DNA from: Viscum album
Lineage: Eukaryota > Streptophyta > Magnoliopsida > Santalales > Viscaceae
DNA: 64,000 bases
Assembly (NCBI GenBank): GCA_963277665.1
Contig: OY728153.1
Span: 273,890,250-273,954,249, forward strand
Reading direction: 5' to 3'
A program made the translations under genes and the position numbers. Positions 11,020-22,690 of this stretch are shown here, piece by piece. The notes beneath the pieces were generated by a model that was given only the letters and a program-made list of their open reading frames with translations, was not told where the DNA came from and ran no database searches. Every line of letters starts with the position of its first letter. Positions within the stretch are counted from its first letter, which is position 1.

Positions 11020-11744
11020 ATGCCCTTTCTTACCACAACACCAACATATAAGACCCAATCTAGTCAATTTTATTCAACTTATTTCATGGGATTTTTCATC
11101 TATATATATTTTTTACTTTTCTAATGGGGTGACCTTATATTTACATCAGTATTAAGGGCACCAATAGATGGTGTCTAAAATTCCCTATGATCGAGCTATT
11201 TTTCAAGACCAAATTCCAGATATCATTAAACACTAAATCTATTTTTATACTAGAGTTATTAATTATAGTAACAATAGCATCCAAAATTTGTGATAAAGAA
11301 CATAACAGAATCAATGACCATACATCATCATAAAAAGTCACATTTACCGATTGGAGATGCTCATAGATCATATTAAATTCATTTAAATTTTCTTCCACTA
11401 GTCTTCTTACAACAAACTTAAGTAAAATAACCATAAAAAAATAAAAAACTTGTTAAGGGCCTTTTAAATGTTATACATATCCTCTAAGAACTTTATAATA
11501 TCATCTATATTTTCTTCTCCTGAATATTGAATGTAATATTTAATTCCAGAGGCATTCTTACCAATTCCAAATCCTTTATGTAAATATTTTCACAGTATCC
11601 CTTCTTTATTATTTCAGTCTTAACAACTTTCAACAATAATTCTAGATCTTTATAAGTGAGATAATATTCAATCTCCATCCTTTATAATCTAAAATTAGTT
11701 TCATCAAATTTATTGATCTGGATCTTCCCTTCACTCAAAGCCAT
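11020..11744 (-). pseudogene. Copia A gag
   Basis: The minus-strand ATG at 11744 begins MALSEGKIQINKFDETNF, the standard start of copia Gag (K...FDG.NF..W). The frame at 11434-11141 carries LVEENLNEFNMIYEHLQSV and LLCSLSQILDAIV, matching the copia gag blocks V.EHLNEF...L.S and LLCSLP.S.D. A zinc knuckle near 11060-11020 reads CWCCGKKGHVKKNF; the last Cys is now Phe. There is an early stop after NFRL. Product would have been the particle protein. Confidence 0.85.
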
Positions 11745-11776
11745 ACCTATGCTACTACCAATGTGTTGAACCTATT

Positions 11777-11788
11777 TCATTGATACCA
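11777..11788 (-). promoter_or_regulatory. Copia A primer-binding site (initiator Met tRNA)
   Basis: Minus strand TGGTATCAATGA, two bases from the LTR end CCCAACA, resembles the canonical TGGTATCAGAGC. Its position between the LTR end and the gag ATG at 11744 supports the call. Confidence 0.75.
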
Positions 11789-11790
11789 CA

Positions 11791-12640
11791 TGTTGGGTGA
11801 AACTCAAGAAACTATGATATGCTAAGCTACCTATCAAACTAATAGAACTTCATCTCATTGTTCCATTAGAAGTTCATACATAGAGAATCACATAAAAAAC
11901 CAAACCTTTGGAAGTTAACTTCCCCTTTGACAAAGTGTACTAGAAGTAGGAACTGAAAACATAATATACACCACACTAATTCGAACTTACACACACCTTA
12001 TTAGAAAATTATAGGAATAAAAAACAAATGAAAAATAATAATACATGAAGCTGAATTATGTAAATTGGTAAATGAACACAGGGGATTAATGTTTTGTAGA
12101 AGCGTTATACTATGTGAAAGAGATGAAACACTAAAAATTTCTTATATTATTAGAGGTACAAATATTACATTAAAATAGACCTCAGTAATATTTAATTATA
12201 GAGTTATTCACACACTTTAATACTCTAATTAACCATATACTTTTCATGTTCATTGTTCATGATTAGGATTCACTTTTCATCACATTTTCCCTTTGGTCCC
12301 AAATTCCTTTTATAGGAAACTTAGTCAGTTGATCGGGTCACATAGACTTACCACATTCTTGGAGATAATACATATGTAATGTTGTTGTTGGTTGTTAGTA
12401 ACACTATTTAACAATACCAATTTCATCAATAAACTACTAGAGACTTCATTCGAGAGGCCTCCTTCTAGAAACTTCATTGATCATTTTGGTCAATCAAGTA
12501 TCTATCAGAATATCTAAACTTTCAATGGTCTTGATGAAATTGGGAAGGTGAACTACCACTTTCCACACACTGATAATTATCACCTACCACTAACTTAAGA
12601 CACTAATTCTATACCTAATAATGTTTTTTAGGTGAGTTTT
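11791..12640 (-). repeat. Copia A 5' LTR (outer end uncertain)
   Basis: It begins (lower-coordinate end) at TGTTGGG next to the primer site. A TATA box on the minus strand, CCTATAAAAGG at 12306-12316, shows that U3 extends beyond it. No second copy is available to fix the outer end, so 12640 is approximate. Nothing coding is seen here. Confidence 0.55.
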
Positions 12641-12729
12641 CCGACATGCATGAGAGGAACCACTGCAAATTTCAATACATAAATGGACATATTTTCTCAA
12701 AATTAATGGATTGAAAAGGGAATTCTGAC

Positions 12730-13084
12730 TACAATAATTAAATATAGATTTTTTTTATTTATAAAAATATGAAATGAAATTATTTATAGTTGATTATTTT
12801 ATGAATTTGGGCGAATACACAACTTGAGCGAGTAGAGTGAAGAGGTCCAAGGTAACTAAGTCCAAAACAATGTGAGCAACAAGTGGTAAACAACTGGTGA
12901 GGACAATCGATGTTAAAACAGGTGTCATGATGATGCTCATTCATATGATCTATGAGGGTGTGATTTTTTTTTTCATAGGAGGGTAGAGTTTTTCACTGAT
13001 ATGAATTTCATAGAGGAGACATAATCATATTAAGTTATGGTTTTCACATACGTTTTTCTATAATATATTTTTAATTCAAGTTTG
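12730..13084 (+). repeat. Dispersed repeat X, copy 1
   Basis: This segment is similar to 30310-30580 continued at 42459-42520 across the element D insertion. Shared strings include ACACAACTTGAG, AGAGGTC, ATAGGAGGGT and TGGTTTTCACAT in the same order. Both copies end at a copia LTR sequence (LTR start at 13085 here, LTR middle at about 42530 in the other). It may be the 3' non-coding interior of the copia B/C family; this is inference. Confidence 0.6.
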
Positions 13085-13672
13085 TGATAAACTTTTTACA
13101 AATACCTTGTTTGGTGCACCAACCCCAACATCCCCTTGGATACTTCAATATTGGATACTGAACATGTTGAATGTGCAGAATACCATGGTTGAAGGTAGGT
13201 TAATATTGGTGGGGGTCGGTGGTGGTGTTTTGTTAAACATGAAATCCTCCCACCATGCATATTTAAGAATGTATAAGAGAGTCCTCATTCATAATTAGAT
13301 TTGAGCTAGAGAGACATTTTATTTGGGATATATACTTGTATAGATATGAGAGAGAGAAGGCCATTTTTTTAAAAACAAAAGTGAACAGAGGATATTTTCT
13401 AGTCACTATAAAACTCAAGTAGATGAGATTCATGTTTTGAATCCATATTATGAAGGTATGAATTGAGGTGATTACAATAGTAAAAACAACATCATACACA
13501 AAGTTAAAATAAGATCGTTAGGATCAGTAAAAGTTTATTCAAGGTTTAGGGTGTTACAATACCCTCTTTGCAAAGATGATAACACTGTTCCCATGCCAGT
13601 GATAATTTTAGTGCATTCCTGATAGCTTATATGGAATGCCACATTAGAACTATTTCATCACCATGTCACTAA
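13085..13672 (+). repeat. Copia B 5' LTR
   Basis: Aligned by eye with 27147-27764: both share a GGATACT.AACAT.TTGAATGTG block, CCCACCAT.C.TATTTAAG (the TATA region) and ATTCA.CAT.AGATT..A. The start TGATAAAC corresponds to TGATGGAT at 27147. The end is placed before a degraded primer site, TGGCATCAATAA at 13675-13686. The two LTRs differ a great deal, so the element is old. Confidence 0.65.
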
Positions 13673-13829
13673 AATGGCATCAATAAATCATGGATATTGA
13701 TAGTGATTTGATCATATCCTAAATAACCAGAATCCAATTTTGATGATCTAGGAGTCTATTAAACCATTTTTACCATTCTATGTGCAACTATACACTCCAT
13801 TTTTCAAAATTATTCTCCAAATTTTACAG

Positions 13830-14480
13830 AATTAAAATTAAATAGAGGGACCATCCATGAGAGGGATGATCATGTTGACCTTTTCACACTAATCCATTTG
13901 GAAGTCTCAGATGGAACATATCCTTAGTTATAAGGACCTCTTTGACCCCATTTAGAATAACAGAGCCAACCCTAATTCCACTAAGGAAGTAAAGTATAAG
14001 AACATGAACAAGAAGATGATTGGTCAAATACACAACTAGATTGATCATAGTGTCCACCACCATGTTTCTCAAGAGACTGGTGCATATGAAATTTGGATGA
14101 AGTTGGAAAATATGTACCAGTAAAATACTACTAGGAACAAGATGCTATTATTGAAGTGGTTGATGAATCTTTAGCAACAGAGTGGAAGGTATATAGTTGA
14201 ACACACTAGTGAGTTATAGAGTTAGGTGAATCAACTAGTGGCTATAGAAAAAACATTTAATGATGAATATTATAAGAACCAACTACTATACACACTTCTT
14301 GATAGTTGGGATATGGTTGTGGTATCCCTGAGTAACTCGGAACCCAGAGAAAAAATTATCATGGCAATGGTAAATGATGCACTATTCAAAAAGGTGACCT
14401 AAAGGAAGAACACAATTTAAAATCAGATGTAAGATCTCATCCTAGAGAAGTGAGGGAGACAATATAGAGGTGATTGAGGT
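13830..14480 (+). pseudogene. Copia B gag
   Basis: Translated blocks: WKSQMEHILSYKDLF, GAYEIWMKLENMYQ (family A.E.WDKLE..Y), NKMLLLKWLMNL (family NK..L...L..L), EHTSEL...VNQL, NQLLYTLLDSWDMVVVSLSN (family LL..LP.SWD..V.SLSN). The order and spacing match copia Gag. Several stops interrupt it (for example after MYQ). No zinc knuckle could be assigned with confidence. Confidence 0.83.
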
Positions 14481-14689
14481 GAAGAAAATAGAGAAATAAT
14501 TAAGAACAGAGGAAGGTTGATATATGGTAGGATACCAATATACAAATGATACCATTATTTCATAGAGGGAAACATTAATAATAACTACTAAAAGTTTCTA
14601 TAAGAAAATGGCTAAAGTAGAAACCAAAAAATAAGAAATATGGAAATTCATGTGAGCATAAGTGGAGAAGTTATACTTTTCTCCAAAGA

Positions 14690-16082
14690 TGAATAAAAGA
14701 CTTTATTTCACACATCGGGATAAGACATGGAATGGGTGGTCCATACAGTAGAATTATAACACACCAATCCGCATCATGAGTATTTTTTGACTTATCAAGT
14801 TGGTGAATTTGGTGCAGTCAATATGGGGAATAATGGTTCAGAAGATATTGTTGGTATAGGTGATATTAAATTCAAGATGAATGTCGGATACACAATCACA
14901 CTGAAGGATGTCAAACATGTTATAAGTATCCAAATAAACTTATTATTAAGAATAACCATTGATAGAAAAGGTTATGAAAACACCTTCAATAATGGATCAT
15001 GGAAGATGAAAAAAGGATACACCATTATCACTTGATGAAACATATGTGGTATTTTGTATAAAACTCATGTGAAGATATGTATCAATGGCCTCAATATGGT
15101 GGAAGGAGAGACTTCATCCAATCTGTGGCATAGGATACTTGACCACATGAGTGAAATAGGGTTATCTACCCTAATAAATAAAAAGTACATTAGTTTTTAC
15201 AAGGATGCATCACTCTATCCTTAAAAATAAAGATTTTATGGGAAGAAACATAAAGACTCATTCAATACTACTTTATCAAGGAGATCAAAGTTTTTGGATC
15301 TAGTGCACTATGATGTATGTGGTCCCATGGAGGTGGATTCATTGGGAGGTAAAACATATTTACGATCATTTAATGATGATGAATATTGAAAGGTTTGGTT
15401 ATTATTCTTACAAATGAAGGACAAAGTATTGGACTACTTCAAGATATTATATGCCACAGTGGAGTGTAAAACTAGAAGGAAGATAAAGTGTCTTCATTCA
15501 GACAACAGAGTAGAGTACACATCCAGGGAATTTGATGCCCATTGAAAAATTTAGGGAATACTAAATGAGGGGATGGTCCCACACACCCCATGACACAATA
15601 GATTTGTAGAAAGGATTAATATAACCATTGTGAAATAGGTTAGGATCATGATGAGTTTGGTTAAGCAGCCAAATCCATTCTATGGGGAAGCTGTTTAGGA
15701 TTCATGCTACCATATCAATAGATAACCATCAATTCCACTGAATTTTGATATTCCATGAAAGATATGTTCTATTAAACATCCCTCTTACTCTTATTTATGA
15801 GTTTTTGGATGTTTTTAATTTGAACATGTTTCTAAAGAGATCAAGTAGAAGCTACAAGGGAGATATACTCTAGGCATCTTCATTTGATATAGAGATAAGG
15901 ATTTTAGATATAATATTTGGGACCCAAAAGAGAAGAAAGTGATCTAAATTAGATATTTCATGTTCCATGAGAACTAGATGACCGAGAAAATTCAAAATCC
16001 CATAATTTCACAAAGTGTATGTTTTGAGGAATCAATTCCTAATCCAACACTTGCACCTGCACAACCTATTACTAAAGAGAAC
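14690..16082 (+). pseudogene. Copia B protease and integrase
   Basis: The 14787-15035 frame carries VNMGNNGSEDIVGIGDIKFK and LKDVKHVISIQINLL, the copia protease C-terminal region. The GAG-pre-integrase block LWHRILDHMSEIGL lies near 15120-15170. The integrase core follows: LDLVHYDVCGPMEVDSLGGK (first Asp), HSDNRVEYTSREF (second Asp) and PHTP..NRFVERIN (catalytic Glu). Downstream NIWDPKEKKVI and PNPTLAPAQP correspond to the C-terminal domain. Reading is broken by many stops. The coding ends exactly where the Athila LTR begins. Confidence 0.88.
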
Positions 16083-17670
16083 TGATAAGCTGAATTTATC
16101 TAGAAAATTTGGATTCATATGATTAAGTTTTATTCATGTATTATTTAAAAATTCACTCGGTTTTGGTTTTTTTTCATATGAATTAGGAAATTTGGACTCA
16201 AAGGAAGAAATTTCGAAAAGTGAAAAAAAAACAGGATTTACACATCATGTATAACATACATGACTTGTAGTCCTTATTCAAAACATGTATGTAGATCCAA
16301 AAACCAAACCATAATGACTTTTCATGATGTGAATTTCATACATGACATGTAAATACATTACACATCATGTGAATTTAAAAATCATAATCCCATTGAAAGT
16401 GAATTAAATACATGATGTGCAGAGTTTACATTACGTACGATGTTCGATATCCAACCCATTTAAAGATACGAGCTAATTTTTTAGAGGAGATTATGGATCT
16501 CAAATATATTACATGAATCATTCTTACATAATGTATATATAGATGGATATAACAACTTAAATCCATTACATGACATAAAGTATTTACATGTCATGTGATT
16601 TTTGAGCCTATATATTTTTGAGTGCTCCACTACACACAAAAGTGGTGAAGACCTATGCTTTCTTTCATTTTTCTTTATTAATTTTTAGTTATTTATTATG
16701 AAGACTTTTTTTAATTAATTTCTTTCATTTTTTATCAAATACTTTTTAGTTTTTAACCATTATATACCCATTATTCATCCATTGAGATTCTGTTTTCATT
16801 TCAATGCTCATTTTTGATACCATTCATCATTCTTCATCAACGCTTTTCATTCTTTAATTTTTTATTCATTCTGAGTAAGTGATTTATTGGATTTAAATTG
16901 TTTTTCTAATTTTATATCTTGATTTTTTGCATATTCTAAATTTTTTATTTCTTATTTATCAACTATTTCATGATTATTCTAATCATGTTTTATATTCCTT
17001 TTCTTTTGATCTATACCATCAAGCATGGATAACCCACATAGGGTTAGGGGTTGAGAGTAAGGGTATCTCTAAGCCTAATGAATCCATGATTTAAACCTTA
17101 GTAACCCTATAGTTAGTAATTACCATTCATCACATTCTCTCGCACAACCTTGACCATGGGAGGTGCAATTGAATGAACCTAACCTACTTGGAGTTGAGTA
17201 GGCTATGACAATTAGCCTGTGATGTTTTCTACATGGAAGCTAAGTGTAATGCATCTACGTTGTTAACTATAACCAAACCAAGGGATAGTTTCAGTATAGG
17301 TATACCCAATTGGGTTTTCTAAATCTAATTGGTGATCCTTGCACCACTTTTCAGCCTAATCTATAGGATTATTCCAAGCTATATTTAAGATTATATTCTA
17401 CCAAAATCCCTAAAATTGACCCTGATCCCTTATTATTTATCTTAATTAAATCCAAACTTCATAGTTATAGAAAAACCAAATATTGAAGAGTGAAAGTGAG
17501 AAATACTTTTAAATTATTTTTATCAAATTTTTATTGCATACCAGTGATATATATGGGTTTTACCTTGCACTTTTTCTTTATTACACCCTATTGGTAATTT
17601 TAGTTTGTAACTATAAATTTATAATCTGATCAAAACCCATGTGAATTCAATGACGCGTGCATGCACATAA
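16083..17670 (+). repeat. Athila 5' LTR
   Basis: Starts TGATAAGCTGAATTTAT and matches 25197-26782 along its whole length, for example CGGTTTTG.TTT.TTTTCAT, GGGTTAGGG, CATGGGAGGTG.AATTGAATGAAC and GTGAATTCAATGA. The length agrees (1588 against 1586 bp). The end is set by alignment to the 3' copy just before the primer site. It carries a paired dyad array at 16239-16600. Confidence 0.9.
16239..16600. repeat. Paired palindrome array in the Athila 5' LTR
   Basis: Dyad centres near 16245/16263, 16327/16345/16365, 16415/16433, 16511/16531 and 16573/16591. TACATGACATGTA at 16339-16351 is a perfect palindrome. The motif is the CpG-decayed form of the G1 dyad. Pair midpoints are about 100, 70, 96 and 62 bp apart, and the 3' LTR repeats this layout. 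Confidence 0.82.
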
Positions 17671-17675
17671 AATTT

Positions 17676-17693
17676 TGGCATCATTGTCAGGGA
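17676..17693 (+). promoter_or_regulatory. Athila primer-binding site (Asp tRNA type)
   Basis: TGGCATCATTGTCAGGGA differs from the typical Athila/Tat site TGGCGCCGTTGCCGGGGA mainly by C-to-T and G-to-A changes. It lies 5 bp after the LTR end. Confidence 0.9.
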
Positions 17694-18043
17694 CCGCTAT
17701 TTCATAGGCACTGTATCCTTTGGATTAAACCATGGATTACCTCCCCCTCCCCCTTTCTTCTTTATCATTTTACTTTTTACTTTATAATTTTATACTCCCA
17801 AACTAGAAATTTCATCTGCTAGCACCTGAAAAGTGCTTGCTCCAGGGACATATAACCCATTAAAAGATCCTTGACAGTAAATATATGCTTCCACTTGATC
17901 CAAAGATTAACATATCCTTAAATACACACTGCCTCTTCATAAGGACTGATCACATAAAACTTTCACAACCCCACAAGAAAAATATATAGTATACACCACC
18001 TATTGATTAGGGAGTGCATCCAGCACTATAGAAGTGCACCATT

Positions 18044-19560
18044 ATGTATTATGGATTTTCATCCATAAGTGGTGTTGTTCCCATCATTGTGTGGCCTCCC
18101 ATCCAAGATCACACTTTCGAGATCAATCCTAGACTAATTCACATGATCCATAACATGGTTCAATTAAGTGGGATTCAAAGTGAAGACCCCCACGAGCACA
18201 TTTCCAACTTTTTATGGTTTGTGATACCTTTTGGAACTAGGGAATATTATCTAATGAAATAATACTCTATGTATTCCCATTATCCTTGAGAAATAGAGCT
18301 AAGTATTGGATTAAAACCCAATCTCCTGAGTTGATCATGACTTGGGACAATCTAGCCAAAACATTCTTGGAAAAGTACTTCCCTTGGATATGAACTTGGA
18401 AGATCCAAAATGACATTCAAAAATCCACCTAGGAGGAAGCATGGGGGGAATGGTGCATATTAAATGAGCTCACAAAAAAGTACCTATATCAAATATTTGA
18501 TGTGTGGATTTAGCTTTAGATGCTTTATCAACGACTTTAACCTACTGTAAGAATTGTTGTGGATGCTGCTGCGGATCATGAACTCATTCTTAAGATGCCC
18601 AAAGTGGGACGATCCATTTTAGATGATGTCTCCCACAATTAAAATATATGTAAAAGTAATAGAAGACCACCATGGTATATAATACACTAATTGGAGGAGA
18701 GTAAGTTCCTCATAACACAAGTAGAATCCCTGAAAAATAAGATCAAATTATTTCAGTTACCCGCTGCACCACCACCCCCTCTTACTCCAGTGATAGAAAT
18801 TCAATCCTGTAAATGTTTAGAGGTCTAAAACCATTCCAATACTATAGGGTATTCATAGAGGAACCCCAATTCGATGATTATAATTACATCAATTTCAATC
18901 AAAAAAATCATTAGTACCGATATCCCAAATAATATCAACAACAAAACTATTAGTAGAGGTAGCTCAACAGATTCAACAAAACAACCAATGTTATTTTCAA
19001 TAGAGGAGTGGACAAGTACTAGAAAATAATTATAGACCACTTGGGTACCCACCACAAGGTTAAAATCTGTAACCATAACAATACTTTCAAACATTTTCCT
19101 AAATCTCAACATTTTCCACTATCTCAGTAGCAGCAGTACAAAAAATATGCACTAAGACCACCACAACATGAACAACCTATTCAATAAAATATTTAAAACG
19201 TTCTCAATTCCTTTATTCATAAAGTATATAAAAGCATGACAACTCAAGATACTGAAATGTAGAACCACAAGGTTTCCATATCCATCTATGAGAAAAAAAT
19301 GAGGCATATCTCTATGACTTTATGTGATCTACTACTAGGTACTTTTTTTATTAATACTGAAGCTCATCCAAGGGAGGAGGTTGAAGATCTATTTTTCAGG
19401 AGTGTAAGGATATTAAACTTTAAGTATCCATGCTTAGGTGAGAAAAAGTAGTTTTAATAATCTGATAGAGCTGGTTAATGGAAATATTTAGATGTAGAAC
19501 CAATTGAGAAATCTCTAGTTAAGGAGTAGCCTGAAAAGGAAAATGTGTATGAGCAAGTTC
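18044..19560 (+). pseudogene. Athila gag
   Basis: Opening frame at 18044-18262: FEINPRLIHMIHNMVQLSG and SEDPHEHISNFL match the Athila Gag blocks (FE.KP..I........F.G...EDP..HL..F). Next AKYWIKTQSPELIMTWDNLAKTFLEKYFP fits A..WL.SLP..SI.TWD.L...FL.KYFP, here broken by frame changes. VDAAADHELILK matches V.DAA..G.LM.K. Near 19260-19390 ISMTLCDLLLG...EAHPREEVEDL matches the late Gag segment. Multiple stops; no complete Gag. Confidence 0.86.
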
Positions 19561-20190
19561 CATCATACAAGCCATCTATACCCTTTCCTAAAATGATGGA
19601 ACAAGATATGGAAGAGGGATAATATGAAAAATTACTTGAAATGTTTAAAAAAACACACATCAACATTCCATTTACTATGGAAATTTATCAAATACCTACT
19701 TATGAAATATTATTTAAATAATTTTTCACAAGTAAAAGAAAGATAGAGGAATTAGGAGTCATATACCTAAATGAAAAATGATCCATAATTATCTAGGGAA
19801 AACTACCACAAAAAATGTGAGATCCTAGAAGTTTCTCAATTCCTTGCACCATAGGGACATGCAATTTTGAGAGAGCATTGAGAAATATAAGCATAAGTAT
19901 GAATCTCATTCCCATGAGTGTCTTAAAGAATCTAGGGATCCATGAACTAAAACCAACAAGATTGTAACTCCAACTTGTTGAATTCTTAGTCAATCATCCT
20001 CAAGGATTTCTCGAGGACATCTTAGTAAAAATTTTAAAATTAATTTTCCCTACATATTTTCTCATTATGAACATGGAAGAAGATAGAGATATTACCCTTA
20101 TTTTAGGAATACCATTTCTCACTATCGGGAAAGTGACGATTGATGTTAACCAAGGGATATTGATATTCAGAGTTGTTAAATAACATGTTT
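19560..20190 (+). pseudogene. Athila protease
   Basis: Blocks in order: HINIPFTMEIYQIPTYE (family HINIPF.EAL.QMP.YA), KRKIEELGVIYL, KMDPRSFSIPCTIG with an eroded start (family PPKLKDPGSFTIPC.IG), MNLIPMSVLKNLGIHELKPT (family INLMP.S.F.KLG.GE..PT), VNHPQGFLEDILVKI and ILGIPFLTIGKVTIDVNQG. The catalytic D-L-G-A-S motif has become RNISISM, so the active Asp is missing. This is the best-preserved Athila coding stretch. Confidence 0.92.
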
Positions 20191-21160
20191 TTCTAGATTT
20201 AGTAAAGACTACTAATAAAAGTGATGAGTCATTGAATTGTCAATACATATATCTTACTGATAAAAAATATGATCATGAAACTAGTAAGAATGGAAATAAG
20301 AAACTAAAACTTGTTGGAAATGGATCTAGTGCTCACAAGAATGAAAATTGAACCGTACCTATTATGAAGAAGGTTGTGCCACATTTTCCCCCTTTGTTTT
20401 CATGAATCATTATATAAATGGTGTCTCCTCACAGTTGAAGTCTTCTACATTGAAAAAATTATATCTCTAGACAATAAATAATGTGAAAATTGGGAGTCAA
20501 TTTAAGGTAGGTTATAATAGGATATAATAAGTTAGTTTAGTCTTTAGTAAAGTTCAGAGATGCTGGAAGCTTGTAAGAGGACCTGAATTAAAAAGGGGAA
20601 CAAAAGGCCAAATACACACTGTGTAACCCTTACAACGCACGTAAATGTCGAAGGTCAAAATAATAATAATAATAATAACTATATTTACATGTTGTGTATC
20701 CTGTACATGATGTGTAACTATCAAGCATGTTAAAGTTCCATGAACCCTTGGTTAATGGAGACTACCCACCTCCTCCCTTCTCATATCCCACACGTGACCC
20801 CCCACTCATGACCACTTCTCCTCCCTCACTATTTTGCCTCTAGTCACCACTACTCCCTCCTCCTATCATCTACCCTCTTCATAAACTATCCAATCACTAC
20901 ATACCCTACACATTTCTCATTTCATGCCATATGAAATGGGTAGAACCAAAATCATCCACACCTATCCCACCAAGCACATGCCTAAGCACAATGATACACA
21001 TATGACACCAAAGTGGTAGAAGAATCTTACTCCACCACCCATAAACCTTTCCACCTCCTCTTCTTAATATTTTTTCCCTCTACTTCTACATATAATGATT
21101 CAATTTCAATATCCAGTGGGTTATAGGGCATTTCCCACCCACACCTACACCCCTACATCC
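20191..21160 (+). other. Athila interior spacer where RT/RNase H/integrase would be expected
   Basis: Translation of all frames shows no RT, RNase H or integrase motif. It holds a short (AAT)n run at about 20657-20678 and four dyads (centres 20619/20638 and 20692/20710), again in pairs 18-19 bp apart. From 20760 on the plus strand becomes C-rich and leads into the third ORF. Confidence 0.7.
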
Positions 21161-22690
21161 ACTTCTCTTCCTCAGAGAACTAGGTTTGGTTGGTTCACCT
21201 CCAGAAAACACCTATGAGGACCAAAAAGACATTGGAACTTATTGTGATTGAGATAATCCAGATCCACCAGGAGGTCCTTGACATCATTGACTAATTGCAC
21301 CTCTCTTCCATAGCCTAGGTGCACAAGGAGTAACTCAAGGATCTCTTTCTTGAGTTCTTGGCCACCTTTGAGTTGGACATCGACTCTATCTAACTCAAAC
21401 TAGGATATAGTCCCTAGGAGATCACCCTTTGAGATTTTACTATCATCTTAGGAATCTACTCTGCCGACTTCATCACCTCCCTGATCTTCCTAACATTAAA
21501 GCAAGATCCTAAAAATGCTGATGTTTCATGACTTTGGGTGAGGATTTATAGAGACCCACATAGACCTTATGATCCTCACACAATAAAGATAACCTAGATC
21601 TATGGTGATGCTCTCTGAATAATTCACCAATACCTTAATAAAACCTGGTTAGATTGAGGTGATGCTCATGGGAGTGTGATATAGATCAAGGTCATTATTC
21701 TTTCCTAAGCCATGGGTGGCCCAATTGACAACATGGCTAGGCAGTTTGGAGAGTTCTACTAGACCCATGATGGGAGGACTTGAGGTATGTTAATGGGTGG
21801 ATCTTTCATTATGTATCTATCCAGTCATCTTGATGCCTTTGACATTTACCATCCTCTCACCTCCCTCAAAATGATGTAGAGTATCAACCTACTTCTAATC
21901 CCCAAGATGGGTCTATTGAATAAGAGTGGCAGCATCTACCGATGGGAACCAACATATATTGAGGATGCGGAAGATGCACCATCTTAGCATATAGTAGAAC
22001 CACCCTCCCCTACCCATGTCCCTACTACCAGTGATTCTACCACTACCACCACCTCCAATAAAGCCTCCAACCCTACTACCACTACCATCCCACCCACCAA
22101 CACTCCCCCTTCCCCTAATTTTACCACCACCACCACTTCACCTACTACATCTTCACCCAATCCACACATTCCCATAGACCTCTTCCCATTTCTCCAGGCC
22201 ATCCTGGAGAATCCATGACAAATCTTTCACTATATTCACATTCCATACACCGAGCCATCTTGATTCATCCCCTTCCCCTCCACTATCCATTCCTTCATCT
22301 TCCCACCTACACCCACTTGCTGACCCCACTTCTTTATCTATAAACACACCACATCCCACCCGGCCACCCAACCTCCCAAGATTACAACCCCTGCCACGCA
22401 GCATGAGTACCTATCAGAGCAGGCCAAGTGGGGTAAGGGAATCACCATTCCATCTCCATCCAAGGTTCCCTTAATACATCCAAATTATAGAAATATGACC
22501 TCTGTATAGATTAGCACCTCACCTTATCCATCCTTGACCGATCTTGATTCCACCCCCATGGTACTCACTACATAGATCAATACACCGACCCCATATTCCA
22601 TAGACGTCATTGATAGGGAGGGCCAGCTGTAGGCACCCACTTTTTGGGAGGATATTCTTGATGCTGATCTCGATGAAATTGATTTAACTA
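21160..22690 (+). pseudogene. Athila third ORF (ATHILA ORF-1 / env-position protein)
   Basis: Fragments LFLEFLATFELDIDSI, LGYSP.EITL, FTIILGIYSADFI and YLSSHLDAFDIYHPL resemble the plant 'ATHILA ORF-1' type protein region (family EFL.TFE.D.......F.L....Y.MTL.EF...LGIY). A Pro/Thr/Ser-rich stretch follows around 22000-22150, with runs of Thr and Pro codons. The role of this protein is unknown; its position between pol and the 3' LTR is where env-like genes sit. It is broken by several stops. Call rests on motif resemblance only. Confidence 0.6.

Larger units (their letters stand above)
7786..12640 (-). mobile_element. Copia A: decayed Ty1/copia retrotransposon
   Basis: Read on the minus strand the order is LTR (11791 upward), primer site, gag, protease, integrase, RT, RNase H, ending where G1 begins. 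Integrase before RT defines Ty1/copia. Its 3' LTR is not recognisable; the 7786-7905 stretch is A/T-rich with no coding signal and may be its remnant. The outer 5' LTR limit near 12640 is a guess. Dense stops and frameshifts make it one of the oldest insertions here. Confidence 0.85.

Noticed and set aside
21984..22404. Val/Gly-rich minus-strand frames
   Set aside because: Antisense to the Pro/Thr-rich part of the Athila third ORF.
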